DNA from: Fischerella sp. PCC 9605
GTDB taxonomy: Bacteria; Cyanobacteriota; Cyanobacteriia; Cyanobacteriales; Nostocaceae
Length of the DNA stretch: 64,000 nucleotides
Direction: 5' to 3'
Assembly: GCF_000517105.1 (NCBI RefSeq)
Contig: NZ_KI912148.1
Coordinates: 1,842,200 to 1,906,199, forward strand
Each line of letters begins with the position of its first letter. Positions within the stretch are counted from its first letter, which is position 1. The position numbers and the translations under genes were made by a program. Below the pieces are notes generated by a model. The model searched no databases and was not told the origin of the DNA. It worked only from the letters and a program-made list of their open reading frames with translations. Shown here one piece after another: positions 27,457-34,553 of this stretch.

Positions 27457-28119
27457 ATGATTACCCCTTCCATTGGGGAGAATTATAACCTCAGTCTTGA
27501 AGAAAAAATGTTAAAACAACCCCTACTGAACTTTTTAACTCTGCCGTTTTCTTTCGTTCCTTGGATGTGCGGGGGAACGTTTTTTGCTCCCAAAGCCAAC
27601 GCTTTACCGGGACAAGCTACAGAGGAGGTAGGTGCTTGGATTCAAGCACATCCAACATTACGTCCTAAGGGTAATGAGCGATTTTTTGTGCAAAAAAGTG
27701 ACACAGCAGCCCAGCGCTTTACTTTTCAAGCATCAGTATTTCCTCCTGGCAAAGTCGGATACATCAAAGACCGCAGTCGCATTCGCAGCGAGAACCTCAG
27801 CATGTATGATGCGATTAATGGCATGAATTTTGAGCGCTTGCAGGAATCTCTACGAGTAATTTATGGCTTAGATATCTATCAAGACTTTAAACGCGCTCAG
27901 GTAGTGTATGAGTATCCCAACCAGAGTGCAATTAACTCGGCTCGTTTTGCCAAAACTCCTATCCGGGAAGCCTTGCGAGGAGAGTTGCGCTTAGGTTCTC
28001 GCTATGCCTATTGGCTAGAAATTGCCCAACCCAGGGATGGTAAAGCTTTTACTGGTCAAATGACAGTTTTACTTAAGTCTGACCTAGACAAGCTAGAAGC
28101 ACAATTGCGAAATCGTTAG
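27457..28119 (+). CDS. hypothetical secreted protein
   Basis: This 220-residue protein has an N-terminal hydrophobic stretch (LLNFLTLPFSFVPWMCGGTFF) ending near AKANALPGQA, a probable signal-peptidase site. The mature part is basic and soluble with WIQAHPTLRPKGNERFFVQK, RIRSENLSMYDAIN and LRGELRLGSRYAYW. Translation could begin at ATG 27457 (AGGG at good spacing) or at ATG 27508 just before the signal. I do not recognise a named family. A periplasmic location is likely. Confidence 0.6.
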   Translation: MITPSIGENYNLSLEEKMLKQPLLNFLTLPFSFVPWMCGGTFFAPKANALPGQATEEVGAWIQAHPTLRPKGNERFFVQKSDTAAQRFTFQASVFPPGKVGYIKDRSRIRSENLSMYDAINGMNFERLQESLRVIYGLDIYQDFKRAQVVYEYPNQSAINSARFAKTPIREALRGELRLGSRYAYWLEIAQPRDGKAFTGQMTVLLKSDLDKLEAQLRNR

Positions 28120-28265
28120 TAGTTCGTTGTTTGTTGTTTGTTGGTGGGTGCAGACTAAACTTTGACTTTTTACAGAAGTTGGATAAAGGGCAAAAAAGTT
28201 AAAAGACAAAATAACTGTTGATTCCCTGTTTTTAGTTTTGACTGATGACTTGGCTTTGCCCTTTA

Positions 28266-29519
28266 TTAACTACCGTCCCTCGATAAATTTAGCTCCCCAT
28301 AGACATTGATATCAAACGTAAATTGAATATGGATGTAGTCGCTTTTATATCCTGCGGGCAAAGGTGCAAAAGGTGCCGATCGCTGTATGGCATTAAGTGC
28401 TGCTTCATCAGTCACGCTAAATCCAGAGCTTTGTGCAATTTGGAGACTGCTTACTTGACCTGAGCGGTTAACAGTGAAGTGAAGAACCGTCCGGCGGGAA
28501 GAATGGCTGAATCCGGGTATCCACTGCTGTTTCACTAGTTGCCGCAGTTGGTCTAAGTAAGAACTGATGTCTATATCTTGACGGGCATCAATGCCCTCAG
28601 AAGCTTGGTTAGAACGGTTGGAATTAGGTAGGGCTGCCAGATCATCTCCTCGAAAATTATCACTAGATACACTGAGTGGACCGCCCAACCTGCTTGCTGC
28701 ACCCGTTTTTTTGGTTGCTGGTGGTGTGGTAGGTGTGGGCGCTGTTTGTAAAGGTTTAGGTTGAGGTGTTCTAGTCTGGGGCGCTACTACAATTTTCTGA
28801 GGTTTGGATGCTGGTGGTGTGGTAGGTGTGGGCGCTGTTTGTAAAGGTTTGGGTTGGAGTGGTCTAGTTTGGGGCGCTACTACAATTTTCTGAGGTTTGG
28901 TTGCTGGTGGCGTGGTAGGTGTGGGTGCTGTTTGCAGAGGTTTGGGTTGAGGTGTTCTAGTCTGGGGCGCTACTACAATTTTCTGGGGTTTGGATGCTGG
29001 TGGCGTGGTAGATGTGGGTGCTATTTGCAGAGGTTTAGGTTGGGGTGGTCTAGTCTGGGGCGCTACTACAATTTTCTGGGGTTTGGATGCTGGTGGCGTG
29101 GTAGATGTGGGTGCTATTTGCAGAGGTTTGGGTTGGGGTTTTTGAGGAAACAGATTTGGTGCTTCTCTTTTTGGCTGTGTTATTTCTAATGCTGATGTGG
29201 AAGGTTTGGGCGCAAATGGTGACGCCGACTTAGCAACAGAAACAGGTCTTTCAAGATTTGCTTTCCCTCCTGCAACAGAATCTTTGACAGCCCGTCGGGA
29301 GGTTTTCGGAGGTTTCTGTGTTTCATGAGGAAGAACTTCAACATACTCGATGGGAATTTCTTGGGAAAGCTGTTGCTTTTGCTTAGCCACAAAAGCTTGA
29401 AGCCAATAATTGCTCCCTATAAATAAAATAAAGTGCAGAAGGATAGAACTAGCCAGATAAACGAGCAGATCTCTTGGGCGATCGCTCCTATTACACTCGA
29501 ATTTATGAGACTTAGCCAT
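28266..29519 (-). CDS. TonB-like energy transducer with tandem Pro-rich repeats
   Basis: This 417-residue protein has a short basic N-terminus, one transmembrane helix (LLVYLASSILLHFILFIGSNYW), a long Pro/Lys/Gln-rich periplasmic spacer and a C-terminal TonB domain. The C-terminal part includes QLRQLVKQQWIPGF, VLHFTVNRSGQVSSLQI and AALNAIQRSAPFAPLP. TonB couples the proton-motive force via ExbBD to outer-membrane receptors for iron complexes and vitamins. No exbB/exbD or receptor is adjacent. The spacer contains 4.6 copies of a 31-residue repeat. The frame is open from TTG 29549; ATG 29519 is preferred. Confidence 0.87.
   Translation of the reverse strand: MAKSHKFECNRSDRPRDLLVYLASSILLHFILFIGSNYWLQAFVAKQKQQLSQEIPIEYVEVLPHETQKPPKTSRRAVKDSVAGGKANLERPVSVAKSASPFAPKPSTSALEITQPKREAPNLFPQKPQPKPLQIAPTSTTPPASKPQKIVVAPQTRPPQPKPLQIAPTSTTPPASKPQKIVVAPQTRTPQPKPLQTAPTPTTPPATKPQKIVVAPQTRPLQPKPLQTAPTPTTPPASKPQKIVVAPQTRTPQPKPLQTAPTPTTPPATKKTGAASRLGGPLSVSSDNFRGDDLAALPNSNRSNQASEGIDARQDIDISSYLDQLRQLVKQQWIPGFSHSSRRTVLHFTVNRSGQVSSLQIAQSSGFSVTDEAALNAIQRSAPFAPLPAGYKSDYIHIQFTFDINVYGELNLSRDGS
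28710..29138. repeat. 93-bp tandem repeats in the tonB-like gene, 4.6 copies
   Basis: The unit encodes 31 residues, starting PQPKPLQIAPTSTTPP and ending KPQKIVVAPQTRP. Copies differ at only a few codons (I/T, S/P, S/T), which indicates recent duplication or gene conversion. The repeat lengthens the periplasm-spanning arm. Confidence 0.92.
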
Positions 29520-29627
29520 GTTATTGTGCTTTCTTGATAGCAGCCTCAACTGTCTATTTAAAAGTTTAGGTTGTCAGCATGCATTGGATTACTTTCCAAT
29601 CAGACAGCTTGAGTGTAAATTAATGAA

Positions 29628-29693
29628 AGGCGATGGAGCTCGCCGTAACCGCCTTCTGTTGTTTGCAAAAATAAAAAGGCTGATGGCTCCTAC
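29628..29693 (+). ncRNA. fluoride riboswitch (crcB RNA motif)
   Basis: GGCGATGGAGCTCGCC is followed by GTAACCGCCTT, a variable AT-rich loop, then AAGGCTGATGGCTCCTAC. This matches the conserved core of the crcB RNA: P1 GGCG/CGCC, the AACCGCC/GGCTGATG element, and a GGAGC stretch able to pair with GCTCC in the pseudoknot. It sits about 90 nt upstream of the CPA2 antiporter-UspA gene. A downstream inverted repeat, ACTTGCTAGGGAAG with CTTCTGTTAGCAAGT (29701-29752), is a candidate expression platform. Fluoride would be expected to switch the gene on. Confidence 0.94.
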
Positions 29694-29784
29694 TTTTCCG
29701 ACTTGCTAGGGAAGGGTAGGGCTATGTACTTTAAACTTCTGTTAGCAAGTCACGCATGTTCATTAACTGTTTTCAGAGTGCGTG

Positions 29785-31422
29785 ATGTTAGAAAGCATTC
29801 TTTGGATCTTACTTGTAGGCTTTTTCAGCGGACAAATCGCCCGACGGCTGAAAGCCCCTGCACTTGTAGGCATGGTTTTGGCTGGAATTCTACTGGGTTC
29901 GCAAGTTGCTAACGCGATCAGCCCTGATGTGCTTGCAGTTTCTGATGCTTTGCGAACGATCGCTGTCATGGTAATTTTGATGAAGGCAGGCTTAGGGTTA
30001 GATCGAGAAAAACTGGTACAGCAGGGAACAGTAGCACTACGATTGGGATTTCTGCCTGCTACGTGTGAAGCTGTAGCGATCGCTCTGGCTGCGATGTGGA
30101 TTTTAAAGTTCGACTTGCCAACAGGGCTGTTGCTAGGTTGCATTATTGGCGCAGAGTCACCCGCTGTGATTGTTCCGGGAATGCTGCGACTGAAAAGCTT
30201 GGGTTGGGGGATTGCTAAAGGGATTCCCGATGCGATCCTAACCGGAAGCGCACTATCAGATGTGTTACTACTACTGGTGTTTAGCCTATTGTTGAGCTTT
30301 TTGGCCAAGGGAGCAGCGGAAGTAACATTACCTTTTGGCTTAACTCTAAGCGCTGTTCAACTTCTTCCCTTTCAGATTATATGCCAGATTTTTTTGGGAG
30401 TCGTGCTGGGGTGGCTGACGGCACGAGTTTTAGTTTTGCTGCTAGCAAAACAGAACTGGACGCAAAATGCGGTGCAGGACACTCTAGTTGCGGCAAGTTT
30501 TGCGTTGTTGCTAGTAGTGCTAGCAGAGAAATTACCCTTGTTTTCTGGTTATCTGGCAGTGATGGCAATGGGATTTTTTCTGATAGAGTTGGATACTCCT
30601 TTAGCACGGCGATTGCGCCTTGGTTTTGATAGCCTGTGGATTGTCGCAGAAATAGTTTTGTTTGTGTTGCTAGGGGCAAGTATTCAGCTACAAGTATTGG
30701 AGATGACTTTGCTACCAGGGTTGGTAATTCTGGCAATAGGTACGTTGATTGGACGTGCTTTAGGATGGTACTTGTCTACATTAGGGAGTAACTGGAACTG
30801 GCGGGAGCGGCTATTTTTACTACCGGGGAATTCCGCTAAAGCTACCGTGCAAGCAGCAATTGGGGCGATTCCTTTAGCACAGGGAATTCAGGGTGGAGAG
30901 ACAATTCTGGCGATCGCTGCATTATCTATCTTAGTCACTGCACCTTTAGGAGCTTGGGCAATTCCTACCTTTGCACCAAAACTACTAGAACGAGGCGAAG
31001 TTGATCCAACCAAGGTAGCGATCGCTCGTCGCATTGTATTATTAGCTGCTGTTGACACCTCTGGTCTTGCTATTCAGGTGTTAACTAAAGCGGCTGAACT
31101 TGCTCGCCGCAGTGATAGCGAGGTCATTGTTTTGCACGTTATTCGTGTTCCAGATCCGCAAGCAGTTGATCGTCTACACTCAAAAGCGCAGCGGCTGCTT
31201 GCAGACATTCGCCATAAGTTCATAACTACCACAGGCTCAGTACCGGAGGAAATTGTTCGCTTCGCTCAGGATTATCAAGTTGCTGAAATTGTCATGGGTA
31301 AACGAGGACACCAGCCTTGGAATCGGGTTTTGATAGGTTCTGTTTCCCAAGCAGTACTAGAATCCAGCCTAATTCCTGTCATTTTAGTCGAAGATGAGCG
31401 TTTGCCTGTTCAACCCCACTAA
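29785..31422 (+). CDS. CPA2-type cation/proton antiporter fused to a UspA domain, fluoride-responsive
   Basis: This protein of about 545 residues has a Na+/H+ exchanger domain of 11-12 transmembrane segments (about 1-395), with family landmarks LKAPALVGMVLAGILLG, LMKAGLGLD and IIGAESPAVIVPGML. A C-terminal universal-stress-protein domain (about 410-535) contains LLAAVDTSGLAIQVL and the nucleotide-binding pattern MGKRGHQPWNRVLIGSVS. GTG 29782 and ATG 29785 are both possible starts. The fluoride riboswitch upstream implies a role in fluoride tolerance, either by direct fluoride export or by pH and ion homeostasis. Transport specificity is inference. Confidence 0.9.
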   Translation: MLESILWILLVGFFSGQIARRLKAPALVGMVLAGILLGSQVANAISPDVLAVSDALRTIAVMVILMKAGLGLDREKLVQQGTVALRLGFLPATCEAVAIALAAMWILKFDLPTGLLLGCIIGAESPAVIVPGMLRLKSLGWGIAKGIPDAILTGSALSDVLLLLVFSLLLSFLAKGAAEVTLPFGLTLSAVQLLPFQIICQIFLGVVLGWLTARVLVLLLAKQNWTQNAVQDTLVAASFALLLVVLAEKLPLFSGYLAVMAMGFFLIELDTPLARRLRLGFDSLWIVAEIVLFVLLGASIQLQVLEMTLLPGLVILAIGTLIGRALGWYLSTLGSNWNWRERLFLLPGNSAKATVQAAIGAIPLAQGIQGGETILAIAALSILVTAPLGAWAIPTFAPKLLERGEVDPTKVAIARRIVLLAAVDTSGLAIQVLTKAAELARRSDSEVIVLHVIRVPDPQAVDRLHSKAQRLLADIRHKFITTTGSVPEEIVRFAQDYQVAEIVMGKRGHQPWNRVLIGSVSQAVLESSLIPVILVEDERLPVQPH

Positions 31423-31455
31423 GTACAGCTTTGCGTAAAATCGTAGCTTTTTTTA

Positions 31456-31495
31456 ACGCAGAGGGGCGCAGAGGTAGGCGCAGAGGGGCGCGGAG
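31456..31495. repeat. GCGCAGAGG short tandem repeat
   Basis: ACGCAGAGGGGCGCAGAGG is followed by TAGGCGCAGAGGGGCGCGGAG. This imperfect 9-10 bp repeat is GC-richer than its surroundings and lies after the antiporter gene. No function is apparent. Confidence 0.6.
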
Positions 31496-31600
31496 TCTTT
31501 CTAAATTTAATTCGTTACGAATTTGTGCAATCCTATACTAAGTAAATTACTTGAACTGAACTTTTTCTCATGCAACAAAATCCTGTGATTCGCATAATCG

Positions 31601-31948
31601 TTAGTGTAAATTTTGCCAGTTACCAGAAAAAATTCCTTCGGTGGCGATCGCAATTCTCAGCAAGTCTTCTTTCAGCAGGGGGGGCCATTCAATCCCTGCT
31701 TTACGTCCCGCTGCGAACAGCATTTGAGTTTGAATGGTGAGCTGATATAAGGCGTAAGCTAGTTCTCGCTCAATCGTAGTAGCTTCTTTGAGTCCTTCAA
31801 ACACCACTTTCAACGCCAGCAATGTTGAAGTAATCTGGCCGGGAACTGGGGGTTTTCCCTGCTGCAAACGCCTTAGTAGCGCGTCTGGGTTTTCTTCTGT
31901 TGTGATTGTTTGGTCTATCAGGAATTTACGAGCAGTTTCATAATTCAT
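31601..31948 (-). CDS. conserved hypothetical protein
   Basis: This 115-residue, all-helical soluble protein contains ENPDALLRRLQQGKPPVPGQ, ALKVVFEGLKEATTIERELAYAL and AGRKAGIEWPPLLKEDLLRI. It looks like a conserved cyanobacterial family, but I cannot assign a function. It is followed on the minus strand by nothing closer than the antiporter, and preceded by the GMC oxidoreductase gene about 90 bp away (also on the minus strand, stop at 32037), so the two could share a transcript. Confidence 0.65.
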   Translation of the reverse strand: MNYETARKFLIDQTITTEENPDALLRRLQQGKPPVPGQITSTLLALKVVFEGLKEATTIERELAYALYQLTIQTQMLFAAGRKAGIEWPPLLKEDLLRIAIATEGIFSGNWQNLH

Positions 31949-32036
31949 ATCATGTCCGTGTCACCGCGTCAGTTCTAACTATGGGTATTTAAGCATTTAC
32001 ACTAGGGTGTCGGCTAGAGGATGAAATTTAAAACAC

Positions 32037-33605
32037 TCAACAGTTCTTAATTAGATCGGCGGCTTTTTCAGCAATCATAATTGTAGGAGCATTAGTGTTA
32101 CCACCCACAATAGTTGGCATAATTGATGCATCTACTACTCGCAGTCCTTGTACTCCATGTACTTGAAGTTGAGAGTTGACTACCGACATTTCATCGTTAC
32201 CCATCTTACAAGTGCCAACTGGATGATATAAAGTTTCCACAGTGTTGCGAATATAAGCGCGAATTTCCTCATTATCTTGTACTTGCAAACCAGGAACAAA
32301 TTCTTCACCCCGAAAGGCATCAAAAGCTTTCATTTGTACTAATCTACGAGAAAGTTTTACACCTGCAACTAAAACTTCTAAATCAGCTTCTTTTTCTAGA
32401 TAATTTGGCTGAATAACAGGTGCTTCTAAGGGATTATTAGAGCGTAAAGTAATGCTACCTTTACTTTGAGGGTATAAAAGAGTTGGAGCAAAAGTAAAGC
32501 CATGTCCATCAGGACGTGTGAAGCCGTGATTTAAAAAATAAACGGGAGCAAAATGAAATTGCAGGTCGTGTATTTTTAAGTCAGGTCTAGTTTTGACAAA
32601 ACCACCCGCTTCTGCCACATTTGTTGTGAGAGGGCCATTTTTAAAAAGTAAGTATTTCAAAACATTGTCAAATGTCTCTGCATTTGCTAAAGATACAGGT
32701 TTAGTACATTTATAAGCAATCGGTAACGTAAGATGATCTTGTAAATTTTTGCCAACACCAGGTAAGTCAACTACAACAGGAATTCCTAGAGATTTTAGTT
32801 GCTCAGCATCTCCAATTCCCGATAGCATTAACAACTGTGGAGAGTTAATAGTACCACCACTTAAAATTACTTCTTTAGCAACTTGTATTTGATGAAATGA
32901 ATCTTGATGAAAGTAGGTTATACCAATAACTTGCGTGCCTGAAAAATTTATTTTCGTTACTTGTGCATTAGTTTGAACAGTCAAATTTGGTCGCGGCAAT
33001 ACTGGCTTTAAATAAGCAGTTGCTACACTGTGGCGTTTACCGTTTTTCTGAGTTACTTGATAAAATCCTACTCCTTCTTGTTCTGCACCGTTAAAATCTT
33101 GATTGAACGGTAAACCTGCTTCTATTCCAGCTTCTACAAAGGCACGGGAAAGCAGGTTTATACAGCGCAAATTAGTGACGTTAAGAGGCCCACCCACTCC
33201 GTGATAGTCATTTTTTAGTATGTTCTGATTTTCGGTCTTAATAAAGTACTGAAGTACCTCTTTTGCACTCCAACCTTGATTGTCTAAATCATGCCAATGG
33301 TCATAGTCGCGCCAGTTACCGCGAATATAAATCATGGCGTTAATTGAACTACTTCCACCCAGAACTTTGCCACGAGGCCAGTATAATCGACGGTTATTTA
33401 AGTAGGGCTGTTTTTCTGTGTAATAAGCCCAGTCATATTCTGTTTTAAATAACTTAGAGAAACCAGCAGGAATATGGATATTTTGTTTTTGGTCTGGGTT
33501 TCCTGCCTCTAGCAATAATACTGTAGTTTTTGGATCTTCTGTTAAGCGATTAGCCAGTACACAGCCAGCTGAGCCTGCACCAATAATTACATAATCGTAA
33601 ATCAT
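32037..33605 (-). CDS. GMC family oxidoreductase (choline dehydrogenase-like)
   Basis: This 522-residue flavoenzyme has the FAD motif YVIIGAGSAGCVLANRLTE, GMC signature 1 in WPRGKVLGGSSSINAMIYIR, signature 2 in GGTINSPQLLMLSGIGD, and the C-terminal catalytic region YHPVGTCKMG with GLRVVDASIMP. It most resembles the alcohol/choline dehydrogenase branch. No betaine aldehyde dehydrogenase or choline transporter adjoins it, so the substrate is unknown. Length is normal. Confidence 0.92.
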   Translation of the reverse strand: MIYDYVIIGAGSAGCVLANRLTEDPKTTVLLLEAGNPDQKQNIHIPAGFSKLFKTEYDWAYYTEKQPYLNNRRLYWPRGKVLGGSSSINAMIYIRGNWRDYDHWHDLDNQGWSAKEVLQYFIKTENQNILKNDYHGVGGPLNVTNLRCINLLSRAFVEAGIEAGLPFNQDFNGAEQEGVGFYQVTQKNGKRHSVATAYLKPVLPRPNLTVQTNAQVTKINFSGTQVIGITYFHQDSFHQIQVAKEVILSGGTINSPQLLMLSGIGDAEQLKSLGIPVVVDLPGVGKNLQDHLTLPIAYKCTKPVSLANAETFDNVLKYLLFKNGPLTTNVAEAGGFVKTRPDLKIHDLQFHFAPVYFLNHGFTRPDGHGFTFAPTLLYPQSKGSITLRSNNPLEAPVIQPNYLEKEADLEVLVAGVKLSRRLVQMKAFDAFRGEEFVPGLQVQDNEEIRAYIRNTVETLYHPVGTCKMGNDEMSVVNSQLQVHGVQGLRVVDASIMPTIVGGNTNAPTIMIAEKAADLIKNC

Positions 33606-33876
33606 AAATAACTTCTTTTTGGTTAATGGTTGGTAGGGGTGAGTTTAACTAAATTTTCCATTATTCAAAAGTTTAAAAGCTCAGGATTTGCATACAAGTT
33701 ATTTTTTTTAGCCATAAATGTATTATTTACATCTGTCAAAAGCTACTAAATCCATTTATGCCTGTGGTGGGGTTAATCTACAAAGCTTGATTTATAAGAT
33801 TTTGTGAGTGAGGTTAAGTAAATTGACCTCAGTAATTTTAATTACGCAGTCTTGGTAAAGCAATTGGAGATTTCTT

Positions 33877-34332
33877 ATGACATTTACTACTGACGAAAGA
33901 ACAAAACAAGCAGTAGAACAGTTTCGCAAATTTGATGTCGATACCCAGCTAGCCTTGCTATGGTATGGTTATCTAGACATCAAAGACAAACTGATACCAG
34001 CAAATCAAACTTCTGCACAAGATACTGCTGCGGCTTTGTACGATCAAATCCAAGCAATGCCGAAAGAACAGCAGCTACAAGCGCAACGCGATATTGCTAG
34101 CCGTGCAAATAGTGATATTAGCCGTGCCTACACTGCTTTAAGTTCTAGCGCCAAATTGGATGTGTGGTTGCGTCTAGCACGGGGTATGGAAAATAATATC
34201 ATTATCCAAATGCCCTCTGACTATGAACTGCCCGCAGAAACAAAAGGTTTCGTAGATACAATCAAAGGCTTAGAATTTGAACAGCGTGTTGATTTCACAC
34301 GCAGTGTAGTAATGGAAATGGGAGCTAAGTAG
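33877..34332 (+). CDS. helical carotenoid protein (OCP N-domain homolog), copy 1
   Basis: This 151-residue protein corresponds to the N-terminal, carotenoid-binding domain of orange carotenoid protein with no C-terminal regulatory domain. Residues matching the ketocarotenoid site are W29 and Y32 (LALLWYGYL) and W97 (KLDVWLRLARG). The tyrosine that normally follows the latter tryptophan is leucine. HCPs bind canthaxanthin or echinenone and quench singlet oxygen or phycobilisomes. GGAG precedes ATG 33877. It is followed by a 22-bp hairpin. Two more HCP genes lie at 53.5 and 56.4 kb. Confidence 0.92.
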   Translation: MTFTTDERTKQAVEQFRKFDVDTQLALLWYGYLDIKDKLIPANQTSAQDTAAALYDQIQAMPKEQQLQAQRDIASRANSDISRAYTALSSSAKLDVWLRLARGMENNIIIQMPSDYELPAETKGFVDTIKGLEFEQRVDFTRSVVMEMGAK

Positions 34333-34366
34333 TAGTCAGCTAGCCTATAAATTCTTAGCGGGAATT

Positions 34367-34427
34367 TACCACCAAGACACCAAGACACAAAGAACAAATT
34401 TCTTCGTGTCTTGGTGTCTTGGTGGTT
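34367..34427. repeat. 22-bp inverted repeat of CACCAAGACAC units
   Basis: TACCACCAAGACACCAAGAC and its exact complement (together with AC/GT next to the loop) flank a 17-nt loop, starting 35 bp after the HCP stop. The same ACCAAGACACCAAGACAC motif recurs at 57878-57897 inside the exporter operon. It may act as an HCP terminator, but it looks like a dispersed repeat. Confidence 0.75.
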
Positions 34428-34553
34428 ATTGCAACAACTCTATTGTACTTGCAGCGCCTCCCATTCCGGACGCAGAATGCCGTAGTATAGCAGTTGGCTG
34501 TAGATTGTCAAGCTGCGATCGCCCCTAAATCGGCATTAACATCTTCCTTAAAA

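Noticed and set aside
28854-29189. 111-codon plus-strand frame with Gly/Cys/Trp-rich repeats
   Set aside because: It is the antisense reading of the tandem repeats in the tonB-like gene; periodicity comes from that gene.
29763-30308. 181-codon minus-strand frame opposite the antiporter gene
   Set aside because: It is the antisense of a well-conserved membrane protein and shows no independent family features.
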